A stretch of DNA of 64,000 bases from Norana najaformis (lineage: Eukaryota > Annelida > Clitellata > Crassiclitellata > Hormogastridae): NCBI GenBank assembly GCA_964023275.1, contig OZ029914.1, forward strand, positions 18,498,049-18,562,048, given 5' to 3'. How positions within the stretch are numbered: the first letter of the stretch is position 1; every line of letters starts with the position of its first letter. This document shows positions 10,584-54,339 of this stretch, piece after piece. Made by a program: the position numbers and the translations under genes. The notes under the pieces are model-generated. The model was not told the origin of the DNA. It saw only the letters and a program-made list of their open reading frames with translations, and made no database searches.

Positions 10584-12284
10584 ATGCCTCGGAAGTGCGT
10601 AAATACTGTGGACAACTTTTGTTACATTTGTGGGGAAGTGACATTTGCCAACCAGAAGAAAAGTATCACTTATCAAGTCAAGAAGGCATATCATGCTTAC
10701 TTCGAATGCAAGGTTGGTGACCAAGACAAGCCATGGGCCCCGCATATATGCTGTGCTACATGTACAACACAGCTTTCACAGTGGTTGAATGGCAAAAGAC
10801 CATCAATGCCGTTTGCAGTTCCCATGGTGTGGAGAGAGCAAAGCAACCATGTAGATGACTGTTACTTCTGCTTGGTTCCTCCTCTTTCCGGTGGAATAAC
10901 GAAGCAAAAGAAGTCGACAATAGCAGTCTACCCAAACATTCCGTCAGCATTGAGGCCAGTTCCACATGGTGATGGACTTCCTATTCCAGAACCTCCAGCA
11001 GAATATATTTTCCTTGATTCATCTGATGAGGAAAAGGGTGAGCCGACATGTTCTTCTCCTGGTCCGTCAGCGTGCAGTGATCCCGATTTTCACTGTGGTG
11101 CATCATCAACCCCACACAGAATAACACAGGAAGAACTACATGACCTTGTTCGTGATTTGGACTTATCCAAAAACAAGGCAGAATTGCTAGGATCAAGACT
11201 CCAACAATGGAATCTTCTAGAAGAAGATGTCACAATTACTTCATATAGAAAGCGCCATCAGCAGTTGGAACCTTTCTTTATGAAGGAAGGTAATCTGGTA
11301 TTCTGTTCCAATATTGACGACCTCGTGAATGCCTTACAGATCACTCATGACCCACAAGAATGGAGACTCTTTGTAGACTCTTCAACACTGAGTCTTAAGG
11401 CTGTGCTTTTGCACAATGGAAACCGTCTTCCATCTATTCCATTAGCGCATGCTGTCCACATGAAAGAGACATACGATAACCTAAAACAGCTACTGCATTC
11501 CATTGACTATAACAGGTACAAATGGCACCTGTGTGGTGATTTGAAGGTAATTGCCATTTTAATGGGACTGCAGCAAGGATATACAAAATATATGTGTTTC
11601 TTGTGTGAGTGGGATAGCCGAGCAAGAGAGTTGCACTACGTGCGGAAGGAATGGACTCCCAGACAAAACATGGCAGTTGGACAGAAGAATATCCAGCACC
11701 CAACTCTGGTCGAGGCTCACAAAATCCTACTACCACCCCTTCACATCAAACTAGGTTTGGTGAAGAACTTCGTGAAAGCCATGGACCGCACTTCGCCAGC
11801 TTTCCGATACCTGCATGAAAAATTCCCTCGACTCAGCGAAGCAAAGATTAAAGAGGGAGTTTTTGTGGGTCCTCAGATTAGAGAACTCTTCAAAGATGAC
11901 CGCTTCAACAACTTGCTGGAGGGTGATGCGAAACAAGCATGGAATGCTTTTCGTCTAGTGTCTACAGACTTTCTGGGGAATGTTAGGGCAGAAAACTACA
12001 AGGAACTAGTAGAAGACATGCTCAAGCAGTACCAGAAATTTCGCTGCAATATGTCTCTGAAGATGCATTTCCTTCATTCCCATCTGGATTTCTTCCCTGA
12101 CAACTGTGGTATGGTTAGTGACGAACATGGCGAACGTTTTCATCAAGATATCGCAACATTGGAGCAAAGGTACCAGGGAAAATGGTCCACTACAATGTTG
12201 GCTGACTACTGCTGGACACTCCGCAGAGATGCTCCCGAACAGCTGTACAAGAGACAGGCAAAAAATCTAAGAACTAGTCTATGA
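10584..12284 (+). CDS. Transposase-like Cys-rich RNase H-fold protein, copy B (566 aa)
   Basis: Intact ORF. Compared with the product of copy A I count seven amino-acid replacements, two small in-frame length changes (TIAVYP against TIVYP; VFVGP against VFVFVGP) and a different last few residues (KNLRTSL against KKSKN), caused by a length change in a run of A/T. All cysteine pairs and proposed catalytic acids are unchanged. Two intact copies with few differences point to recent arrival. Confidence 0.85.
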   Translation: MPRKCVNTVDNFCYICGEVTFANQKKSITYQVKKAYHAYFECKVGDQDKPWAPHICCATCTTQLSQWLNGKRPSMPFAVPMVWREQSNHVDDCYFCLVPPLSGGITKQKKSTIAVYPNIPSALRPVPHGDGLPIPEPPAEYIFLDSSDEEKGEPTCSSPGPSACSDPDFHCGASSTPHRITQEELHDLVRDLDLSKNKAELLGSRLQQWNLLEEDVTITSYRKRHQQLEPFFMKEGNLVFCSNIDDLVNALQITHDPQEWRLFVDSSTLSLKAVLLHNGNRLPSIPLAHAVHMKETYDNLKQLLHSIDYNRYKWHLCGDLKVIAILMGLQQGYTKYMCFLCEWDSRARELHYVRKEWTPRQNMAVGQKNIQHPTLVEAHKILLPPLHIKLGLVKNFVKAMDRTSPAFRYLHEKFPRLSEAKIKEGVFVGPQIRELFKDDRFNNLLEGDAKQAWNAFRLVSTDFLGNVRAENYKELVEDMLKQYQKFRCNMSLKMHFLHSHLDFFPDNCGMVSDEHGERFHQDIATLEQRYQGKWSTTMLADYCWTLRRDAPEQLYKRQAKNLRTSL

Positions 12285-12420
12285 CCTGGTTTTTACAAAT
12301 ATTAACAGTAAGTGTATCACTATTGGCATGCATTGTGCGATATAAAATTACTTCATTTCAGATTACAAAAAAAAAACTAGAGCCAATTCGGCATTTTCAC
12401 ATATTTCCTTAATATAATCA

Positions 12421-12850
12421 CAGTCTAATCGTAATCGTAATCGTAAACTCGAGATTTCTACAGCGCCCCCAAAAGCTAAGTCACAGGAATCAGCTTATTC
12501 ACAGACGCTCAGTCAAAAACAAAATCGATAGTCAAGAAGGGTTCGGTTCCAGGTCGAGATCCAAGATTCATGCAGGCAGACAGTCATGCGGTTACGGTGG
12601 ATGGTGTTTGGAATTGGATCTTCGGAATAGATAAGGGGAAGAAGAGGAAACAGGATAGGATCTGCGGAAGAGGAGTGATTTCAGTTTTGAGTGGAAGACC
12701 TGCGCAGAGATTGCAAGGAGTGAAGTGGTGATGAGTTTGTATGATGGATCAGATAATTGTCGTAATTCTGGTGGGAGTGCATTCCAGAGGAGTGGAGCCA
12801 ACCTCTGTTTCCTACTCCCCTGCTGTCCGTTTCCCAGGCTTAAAATTTAA
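12421..12850 (-). mobile_element. LINE family A, 3' end with ORF C-terminus
   Basis: Read on the - strand, an ORF end (12592-12801) contains APLLWNALPPELRQL and FHSKLKSLLFRRSYP, the hallmark C-terminus of CR1/L2/RTE-like reverse-transcriptase polyproteins. A 3' UTR follows, then a tail of short TTACGA-type repeats (12425-12450). The 3' UTR is shared by the other family A copies in this window. 5'-truncated. Confidence 0.7.
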
Positions 12851-14400
12851 TCAGTGTCGCATTTCTGATCCCCTTGCTCCAAATTATTTCCCGTTCCTAA
12901 TTCCACTCAATTCTTTTGCTCTAGTAATTGCCTTTGATAAATTGGTCCTCTTCATATTAGTCGGCCGCAATCCTAATTCCTCTTTCCTATTTCTTCAGCA
13001 AAGAGTGAGCGATATTATAATAAAGTCACTTCCCAGTTCCTCATTCCAATGGCAAGGAGCGTAATCCACCCTCCTGTGTAGTTCGTATACTTCGTAATGT
13101 AAAGTAAAGTGATGATGTAACTGTTGCAAGTATCCTGTACACAATTACGGCATCAGTCAAATGCAAAAGGAGCAAACTGAACGATAGACTTGATGGAACT
13201 GAAACTGTGCCGCGAATTAAAAAACAAACCCCTGGCGTTTCTGAGGGGAGCAAAAGGGCACTTGGGGCCTACCCCAACTGCAGCATCATCGCCTTCGACA
13301 TCAACGAAAATACAGCCGAAAAACGAGATGGAACTTTAATTGCTTTCGCTCTATAGGTTTACATGCCTTGCGTTTGACGACAGAATGCCTCAGCGAGTAA
13401 ATTAAATATACTGGCTAACTAATTAAAAATTGCTTACGGTCGGACTGGTTGCTTTGAAGCACTAAATGAGTGAATAAATCGAAGTGACTGTTAATAAACT
13501 GACTACATGTGAAATGGCGGAAATCTAGAGATGGTAAATGCCCTGTATGACCCAATGAACTCACTGAGAAATAAGCACGGTCGACGCCATACGTTCGCTA
13601 TATAGAAAGTGTACATTTACATCTATGTTCTAATAAGAGGACAGTTAGATTCCGAGCGATGGATGGAAAACGGAAGTAGAACTACATCTTAAATGATCGT
13701 GCGGGGGATAAAATGTTGGAAGGGGCACAGACAAACGTAAGATGGGAAGGGTAATGAATGGGAAGGGAAAAAAAGCAGGTACAGTATACCCAATTAGAAC
13801 GTCGAATAAATTAAATGAGTTCATGCCAGCGAGTCCTGTCCCACCCACTCTTCATCTATTGTTTGAATAGGGCATCTGTTGTTTCAGGGGCGATTGTGGC
13901 CACTGCTTTAATTGGGCCGAGGCCATTAGAGACGAATTTTAGCGACGAACTGCTCTAAAATCGACTGCACTCCAGTTAATTAATCGGATCTAATTAATCT
14001 CGTGTCTGCAGACATCGAAGCTCCAAACTATGCATATACACTGAGCGAGTGAGACATACATACATACATACATACATACGCACATACATACACACGTACA
14101 TACGTACATACATACATATTATGTCACCGTAAGTGCGGAAACGCTCAGAAAGTCGGCAAAATCAGAACTGAGTTTGATACAGCACCGCATTGCATTGCAA
14201 ATGGTGAACATTTGGATGAAAACTTCACGTTTCCATCACAAATAGGAAAAAGTTACATTTCTAAAAGATGGAGGTGTCTTTGCAGCTACTTTTGAGAAAT
14301 CGCGCGCGAGGCAGAAATCGTGCGTGGGTATGTGTGAGAGAGAGATAGATAGACAGACAGACAGACAGATATATATATATATATATATAGATAGACAGAC

Positions 14401-14444
<44 letters not shown>

Positions 14445-15000
14445 AAAAAAAGAGAGAGGGCTCCTGGCTGAAGGACAGCTGATTGAGGGAAGACCAAAAC
14501 GGCACTACGTTGCGTGGCATAAGTATGCAAAAAGTGTGAGACCAATTAAAGATGTTTGCATGACTGAAGTTCCTACGGAAGTACAGGCATTCAGATAAGC
14601 GGTGATCTCTTCCCATAAGTCAGAAGAGAAATGTAAGACATTGTGCCACCCTTCATTGAGTCGGTGGCGAGAGGTCAAACCCAGACCGCCCTTGCAATCC
14701 GATACCAATCAGTGCGCTCAGGGAGAGGCAGCCAGTGAAGGACATCACTCATGTGCTCAGAAGAGACGTGACCGAATTCGAAGATTTCGCCAATCGATCT
14801 ACCATCCATCCAGCTGCAGCAGCCGTTGCATCCGCTCGATCTAATCCGACCGAAGAAGAATGGAAGACGGGCGACATACGACAGGCGATGCAGAGAGCAT
14901 CAGTCTTAATCGCATTGACGAAAACAAGTCGGATTGATTGTTGCGTTGAACAGCGGTGAACGAGTCATGGGAGATACCATGCTTATACATGGTAACATGT
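12851..15000. other. Intergenic, no gene seen
   Basis: Between the LINE A fragment and the first SINE. A (CATA)n tract lies at 14060-14120 and the compound microsatellite at 14338-14457. No exon with convincing splice sites or similarity on either strand. Confidence 0.45.
14338..14457. repeat. Compound (GACA)(TA)(GATA)(GA) microsatellite
   Basis: Successive GACA, TA, GACA, GATA and GA runs in the interval between stomatin and PKA. Confidence 0.9.
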
Positions 15001-15165
15001 AAAAATGTAAATGTATAGTTTTTCTATAGCGACCGTATGGCCTCGACCCTGTTCATTTTGCAATGAATTTATCGGGCGAGATCCTTCACCACCGCTGTCC
15101 GTTTGAATGGGCGCCACGCCATTTAAGGTCCCCGAACACGGACCGTATGAAGCATGTACGGCACT
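15001..15165 (-). mobile_element. SINE family C, truncated
   Basis: Shares GTAAATGTATAGTTTTTCTA, TAGCGACCGTATGGCCTCGA, GAATTTATCGGGCGAGATCC and CCATTTAAGGTCCCC with six other copies. The promoter-bearing head is missing here. Orientation is inferred from the head seen at 52080-52340. Confidence 0.7.
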
Positions 15166-15974
15166 GAGGGACAGCCTGTGAATGTAGTCTACCATACATA
15201 TGCCATGGCATTTGACAATTCCATGTACTGTCGGCAGACATGGCGTTTCTAGGTCGAGTCCAGGGCCTGTGGATTTGATCTCCTCCTGCAGACTCAGCTC
15301 AAGTATAAGAAGATGCAGACGTATCCCTTGGCGTCGTATAGAAAACTTCAGTTTTTGCTCAGGCAGGACTGAAATTACGATATGTCCTTCGAATATGGCA
15401 ACGTGTTGCTGAACCAGGCAACCAACACAAGAACAGACGCTTCAGTCGTTGTATATGATATTATTATGTATTACTGTATGTTGTTATGCATGTATGGTTG
15501 GTCCACTTTGTAATGCATTTATGGCTGGTCCACTTTGTATCAGTCTGCAGCCCCAACAGCAACGTCATATGTAGGACATATGAAGCCCGTATTGACAGTA
15601 TATTCCCATATGCGCTTCATGTAACCTACACATGGGCCCGTATGATACCATATTTAGGGAATATGAAGCCCATGTGGGAATATACCATGTCTTATGCGGT
15701 GGATCAGCCAAAAGGCTCGTCTACAGACAGCATTTATAAATAATAATTTCATTTAAGTGATCTACGGATCATTTAATAGTTTCATATTTAAGCTTTCCGT
15801 TCGCTTTAGCCTGTTTCTAGTATTTTAGCGACTTGTTTTAATTCAAGTTAATATAATTAAGTCCGTATTTCATTTCAGCACCCCTTCCCCGCTGTCCAAT
15901 AATTACAGACCCTCGATCGAAGCAGCGCAGGCCGTCGTTTTAGCCAGTAGGCCTAACAGCCTAAGTTTAGGCGC

Positions 15975-16160
15975 CTTGATGTAAATGTACACGTTTTTCT
16001 ATAGCGTCCGTAAGGCCTCGCCCCTATCAAATTATAGGCTTGGTGACAGAAGCAAGGTCTGCACAAAACAAGTTGCCCAGGGTCTTAACACGGAGTCGAA
16101 CCCGCAACCGCATGATCAATGACCAAACGTGTTACCGATAGACCACTGCACCGCACTCAT
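15975..16160 (-). mobile_element. tRNA-derived SINE, subfamily with family C tail
   Basis: On the + strand begins with the family C tail (GTAAATGTACACGTTTTTCT, TAGCGTCC) and ends with a tRNA-like head whose reverse complement has a B box (GGTTGCGGGTTCGACTCCG). A relative of the head is at 47620-47710. Confidence 0.65.
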
Positions 16161-18751
16161 TCTGGCTTTCTAAGGTCCTCTTAAGTATTCATTGCGTTAG
16201 AATTGCTTTTTTGACAGCTTTTATTTTGTTTTCATAAATAACACAAAAATCTTTCTTGTGACTCACAAGCCATATTTTCAGTAAATGCAAGTAAGTAAAT
16301 TTTTCATGCAATTAAAAATACAGTTTTTAAAGAAAGGCCTGTGTATATATACAGATAAATAAGTGCGTATATTAGATGCGTATACATGTATACGTGGACA
16401 CACACATATGCATCTAACACATGTGTTAAATACAAGATAATGTGTCATGTAGGAAATGACCAAAAAAGCAAAGAAGCTTGGAAATTCCGCCACACATTCA
16501 ATTCCCATGATCTGAAAAGAAAGCCACGCTCAAGTTGTAAACCTTTCATACATAGTGATGAAAATCTACAGAATTCATTGGTTTTTTAAATTCAAAATCA
16601 TTGCTGGTTCAAAGTCATATTTATGTCAGTCTTGGTCTTCCTTTTCAGCTAAACCAACTGGACAGACAAGCAGACAGATATCATCTTTTCTAGAACTGAA
16701 TCCAAGGCTCCACTAACCCTTCCTGCCTATCGATTTTGTTTTGACTGAGCGCCTGTGAATAATCTGATTCCCGCAACTTAGCTTTTGTTGGGCACTGTAG
16801 AAATCTTGAGCTTACAACCAATATTACGATAACAGTGAATTCGTTAATGAGACTGTTTAATATGGCGAGTATTACAAACTGCAATAAATATCGGTTGTAT
16901 GCCTTAAGATCTTCAGAAAAGATTGTCAGAAACATAAGTTATAGCACATAACTTCTGAACCCTAAGAACCTCAGATCTTGCCAAGAAACTACAAATAAAC
17001 AGGTATTGTATTGTTTCCATAGCAACAGCCTTGACCTTTTTCCGGATACATGTATCTCAATACGTTCATCTCGTAAATCATGATCAAATTATGGAAAAAA
17101 ATTATTTCTCTATTTTTATTAATTTCTCTAATTATTTTTAAATTATTGCATCTCAGATACAGAACTGTTGTAGCAAGAACTGAATTCAATTGGTACCTCA
17201 GGAAGTCATTTCACATTCAAATCCATTAACTCAATAAGTTTAAAAACCAACTTTCCATTAACTAACCCGGTTGACTGGCAATATAAATTACAAAGCAGAG
17301 TCTAAAACTTCTAAGCAACACAGTGCACTGGGAAACAGACAACAAGATTCAAACTTGCTTTGTAAAGAAAAACAATTTATTCATGTCTTCAGCCAGATGA
17401 GGCATAAAGTTACAAAAGGGAATAATTTTATCCAGTCCTTAAAGCCAATTTCTGCTTATAAGTACCTCAGAATTTCCTCCAATATACCTTTATACACTAA
17501 CAGTGATACTATTTAATTTATTAATTATTATTAGTATATTACTATTTTTTACCCGAGGTATAGATGATCCCTCATGATTTAAAAAATTCTCCGAAGAATG
17601 AAAAGTTCTGAGACGGCTATTAATATTGTTAATATGATTATTATCATGATTGTCACTTTCATTGTCATCGTCATCAATATCTATATAATCACCAACATAA
17701 TAATTACATTAAAAATTAAAATTTAAGTTTTCCCAAGTGGGATTTTAACCCATACAGTAGCACACATGTACATGATTTAATCAAAACCTAATATAGATAT
17801 AGATATACACCATGTAATATTGAAATCAATTATTCTATACATAGAAATGCAAACCTCTGCAGTTATGCAACAAAAGTGAAGAAATCCTACTGAAAATAAA
17901 GTTCAGGAAAAGTGAGTAAGTGAGCGAATGACTAACTGTACAATAAGCTAAAGCTGATCACACACACTGGGGTCAAAGTAGGCATACACACTGCCCTCCG
18001 ATCATTTCTTCAGCAGTTGTTAGATTTACTGCTAAGCCTAAACCTGAAAGCAGAATCTGCCCAACGCTTTCTAAGATCCCTTGATGGAAAGTCTGACTTT
18101 TCCTTGAGCACAATACAATCCATTAACTCATCATCAACACCTGTTCCTCACTTTAAACCCTGGCACTTAAATGACACCGATAACAAAATTACAGCGTAGC
18201 TTCTCCGCACTTTGAGCTCAAATCCTATCATGGCAAGCAAAGTTGGCCACAAGCTCAACTATTCATTCCTTAGAAAAGGGTTACAGGTTTGCTAAACTAT
18301 GATTGCTACATCTAAGGTTTGGTTACAGCATCCAGCAGGCAAACACTATCTCACCATAGCCTACCATTCCTGTTTTTGAGCATTTCAACAAACAAGTGAC
18401 AGGAAGAAACACACAACTCAAAAGGGAAAACAACCTGAGACGGATGAAAAACACTGACAGTCAATCAACAACACTTCAACAAACACTTCAAATATTCATC
18501 GCCTGCAACCCTCGGTAGCATGTCAGCTGCGACAAATCCAGTGGGCTGAATAAATCCGTGATGACACGGAAACCAATCAAACCTTCTGTCATCGAAAAGA
18601 TACTTGCAACGATAATAAATAATCCAAAGACAGTGACAACCATCACTCCAAATGCTGGAGTTGATTGAAAAGAACACAGAACACAGCAGTCTCCCGTAGA
18701 AAAACGTGGAATACAGGAGTCTCCTGCAGAAACACAGATCAGGTGCCGATA
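16161..18751 (-). other. PKA-C 3' UTR and flank, end not determined
   Basis: AT-rich and free of recognised coding sequence except a LINE A scrap at 16725-16830. On the - strand candidate AATAAA signals appear near 17366 and 17517, but none can be preferred from sequence alone. Confidence 0.35.
16725..16830 (+). mobile_element. LINE family A 3' tail fragment
   Basis: Contains CTATCGATTTTGTTTTGACT, GAGCGCCTGTGAATAA and CTGTAGAAATCTTGAG, matching the 3' UTR of the copy at 12421-12850, in + orientation. Confidence 0.7.
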
Positions 18752-51074
<32,323 letters not shown>

Positions 51075-51450
51075 CGCTCGCCTTAGCAAAAGATCGAAGG
51101 CCAATCAAGACTTGTATCCAAATTGCGGTTCAAAGTCTACGACCGCTCAGCCGGACATAATCGTAGATCGAATCGTAAGAAAAAGGCTGCCGTTTATTTT
51201 TCTGTTTCGTCCGTCCCTCGTTCGGCTGTGTTTACGAGATGATGATCATAATGACAACCGGAACGTCCTTCGGGCTCCGCGCTTCAGCGGTTGCTGTTGG
51301 CTGCGCTGGTTCCCTTATGTCCGTCTCATCGCACGCGTTCTTGTAGCGCTATTGTATTACATGGCGGCGTTTCTTGCGCCGTCTCTTGGCTCTGTGGAGT
51401 AGTAGTGGGTGGGTGAAAGCGAACGGCGGTGGAAGATGAAAGGACCTGGC
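51075..51450 (-). promoter_or_regulatory. Presumed CpG-rich PKA-C promoter and 5' UTR
   Basis: The 375 bp upstream of exon 1 is visibly richer in CG dinucleotides than its AT-rich surroundings. It contains a YY1-like GCCGCCATGT on the - strand (about 51359-51368), a motif often found at TATA-less animal promoters. No TATA box was seen. Transcription start is inferred from position only. Confidence 0.4.
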
Positions 51451-51451
51451 C

Positions 51452-51553
51452 GAGGAGAGGCAGTCTGCAGCAAAGTTCTCCTTAGAGGCCAACGAAACAC
51501 TTGGGAGGAGAGGCAGTCTGCAGCAAAGGTCTCCTTAGAGGCCAACGAAACAC
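51452..51553. repeat. 53-bp direct tandem duplication near PKA promoter
   Basis: Unit 1 is 51452-51504 and unit 2 is 51505-51553 (last bases diverged). Both contain GAGGAGAGGCAGTCTGCAGC and TTAGAGGCCAACGAAACAC. About 380 bp upstream of the PKA-C start codon. Confidence 0.85.
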
Positions 51554-51630
51554 ATAAGAATGAGTGCTATAGTCTTATGTCTGTTGCTAAATTTTGGTAA
51601 GGCCTTATTCTTCATTTGTCTGTATGCGTC

Positions 51631-51634
<4 letters not shown>

Positions 51635-51707
<73 letters not shown>

Positions 51708-51708
51708 G
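51635..51708. repeat. (TGTC)n microsatellite
   Basis: About 18 uninterrupted TGTC units. Poly-(SVCL) ORFs across it are artefacts. Confidence 0.95.
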
Positions 51709-52079
51709 TACTTTCGTGAATCCACGAATCCACGAATGCCACGAATCTGTCAGTCTATTTGCCCGTCCTTCCGATCGATCGATCCATCCCTCCCTCCAAC
51801 TGCCATCTCTCTGTCGCTGCGTCCATAACCGGATTAACCAGTAGGGCCTATACAAAATATGCAACTGCGTGGGGACCCCACCGACAGTTCACTCAGTTGC
51901 TTCATTCCTCATGAAGCGTCATCTACAGAACTACCAACATTTTAGGAACTGATAAGACGTGCAGTTGAACGCACACCATACAATTAGAATTTTTAACATA
52001 TAATTTTTAACATGTCATTTATTGCAGTAAAACAGTGCTAGACCGCACAACAGCAAAGTTGGACTGTAAATTTAAATGT

Positions 52080-52340
52080 GAATGTAAATGTATAGATTTT
52101 ATATAGCGACCGTGTGGCCTCGACCCTGCTCATTTTGCAATGAATTTATCGGGTGAGATCTTTCAGCACCGCTGCCCGTTTGAATGGGTGCCACACCATT
52201 TAAGGACCCCGTGCACGAACCGTACTAGCCCGAGATTTAAATCTTTGAAATAAGCCACGACCGGGACGCGAACTTGGGATCCTCACGCACAGAGGCTCCT
52301 TGGCGTACGCACTTACCGATGTAGCTAACTAGGCATGTAC
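52080..52340 (-). mobile_element. SINE family C, most complete copy
   Basis: Reverse complement starts GCCTAGTTAGCTACATCGGT (tRNA-like A-box region), has CCCAAGTTCGCGTCCCGG (B box), then ATTTAAATCTCGGG and the shared tail ending in TATACATTTACATTCACATT. A tRNA-derived, polymerase III-type SINE. Confidence 0.75.
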
Positions 52341-53349
52341 TTAAGGCATAAAGAACTCAAAAACCGATACCGATGTCGCGATATTCAGAAAAACCGAAAC
52401 CGAACCGACTTTAAAAACGGATACTGACCCAGTTCAATAAGAAATTAGACCAACGATCGAACGGAAGACTCCTAAGCCTATTGTAGGCTACAGGTAGATT
52501 GGTTTGGGACAGAGAACTGGAAGCGACAACCTCCTCCCATAGATTCCTGTGTTCGAAGCCGCATTTGAATTTTTGTGATGGCTCCATATAGAACTACAAC
52601 AATACAGAACTCGCTCTGAGTCGCAGTAGTTAGATTTATTGTGTTGCAACGGAGCGAAATACAGAGGCGCCAAATAAACTGTCGATGCAGCAGAAGATAG
52701 CAGACAGAAATTTCGTCGACTGCTCTGGTTCCCTAGCGGACGATCTGTTACTGTTCGTTGGCGACGAAAGCGCATCCGACAATTGTTTGTCTTCCGAGAA
52801 ACAGCATCTACATCCGGGCAACGGTGGCAGCGACAACGCAACTTAATATCTTGTTGATAGGAAGTCTTTTCTCAGAGGAGCCATCTGGCGATTGAAGGGC
52901 GAACGAACGGCTCTGTGCGTCTAATTCGGCAGAAGAGAGGCTGTGGGTCGGAAAAGCTACCGGTCCAGATGGCAGTGGAGTGGTAGTTGGAGGGATGAAA
53001 ATTTAATGACATGTAAGGTCATTAACTCCATTAGATTTTTACAAGTGCAACAAACAGTTTGATGAAAATTTAAGACCCTGGGTTCATAGCGTCATCTAAC
53101 GATTGTCGTCGTAATTATTACTGACATACAGAATTGTTGGCCTCTACAAACCTAAGAGGCAGATAGTAAAAGCCTTTGTAATATGACTGTCAACACTTCC
53201 TTCTAAAACTACTAAGTCAATTTAAGAACCTTAAATAGTGCTATGCGTGTACATTAGGTACAGTTTATAATAAATAAATAAAGAAACAAATAAATACATA
53301 AATAAATAACAATAACGACAAAGTTATTATAATATAAGGCCCTAATAAT

Positions 53350-53600
53350 AGTAGTAGCAGCAGCAGCAGCGGCGGTGGTGGTGGTGGTATTGGTGGTGGT
53401 GGTGATGGTGGTAGTAGCAGTAATACTAGTGGTGGTGTTGTTGTTGTTAGTGGTGTTGGTGTTGTTGGTGGTGGTGGTATTGGTGGTGGTGGTGGTAGTA
53501 GCAGTAGTACTAGTGGTGTTGGTGTTGTTGTTGTTGTGTTTGTTGTTGTTGTTGTTTGTGGTGGTGGTGGTAATAGTAGTAGTAGAAGTAGATTGAGTGG
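53350..53600. repeat. GGT/AGT/GTT trinucleotide tract
   Basis: Imperfect GGT-rich tract. The 161-codon frame on the other strand is low-complexity Pro/Leu/Thr and not a gene. Confidence 0.85.
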
Positions 53601-53805
53601 TTTGCTTAAACTCCAGTTGGAGCGATATTCTGTTGTTATTTTAAACCAATCTGATATTATATAAGCGATCCTGTTAGACCTAAGCGTGATCTCCCGTCCT
53701 TTCTCGTTCTTCTGCTCTTGTATCTCATAAACATCTTTGTACAGGCCCACTGCATTTTATAATGTTATTGGTGAGAATGACTGAATGAATGAATAAATTG
53801 ATGAT

Positions 53806-53980
53806 GTTGATATAACGATGATGATGATGATGACGATGATGACGACGATGATGATGATGACCACGACGACGATGATGATGAAGACGACGACGATGATGAT
53901 GATGATTATGATGATGATGATGGTGGTGGTGGTGGTGGTGATGGTGGTGATGCTGATGATGATGATAACAATAATAATGT
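53806..53980. repeat. GAT/GGT trinucleotide tract
   Basis: ATG-A-TGA and GACGAC units changing into GGTGGT. Low-complexity ORFs only. Confidence 0.85.
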
Positions 53981-54339
53981 AATATGGATACAACTATGAA
54001 ATAAACATAATATCGCCTGTAGGACAATTAGGCATCTAACCTAATGACTACATGGAACAATTGTCATGATGAACAAGGCATCAATCGACAGTCGCATCCA
54101 CAGAAACCGTCGTCGAAAATCGCAATCTCTTAGAGAAGAAGGCCAGTGGTAGAAAGAATTCCTATAGGTCAGGGAAACCAAGTTACAATCGGTAAGCGAG
54201 ACGAAACAGACGAGTCTTTAGTTTAGACTTGAATGACACTCTAACAGGAAGGAGTGCGTGACGAGTTGTAGCTTATGTAGAGATGCGTCTAATCGGATTT
54301 TGATGGTCTAGACTATGGAGGACTAATGGGGGCATGGTA

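Larger units (their letters stand above)
10134..12400 (+). mobile_element. Same unclassified DNA transposon, copy B, 3' end missing
   Basis: Nearly identical to copy A but in the opposite orientation. It starts with CACTGGTCAACATAG at 10134 and keeps homology through the ORF and 3' flank up to GGCATTTTCAC at 12400. The last 91 bp of the element, including the right terminal repeat (5700-5790 in copy A), are absent. The block CACATATTYCCTTAATATAA occurs on both sides (10114-10133 and 12398-12417). Copy B starts 86 bp after the stomatin stop codon. Beyond it lies the 3' end of a LINE in - orientation. Confidence 0.85.

Noticed and set aside
53265-53750. 161-codon ORF on the - strand, Pro/Thr/Leu-rich
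   Set aside because: Translation of a GGT/GTT repeat; no non-repeat similarity.
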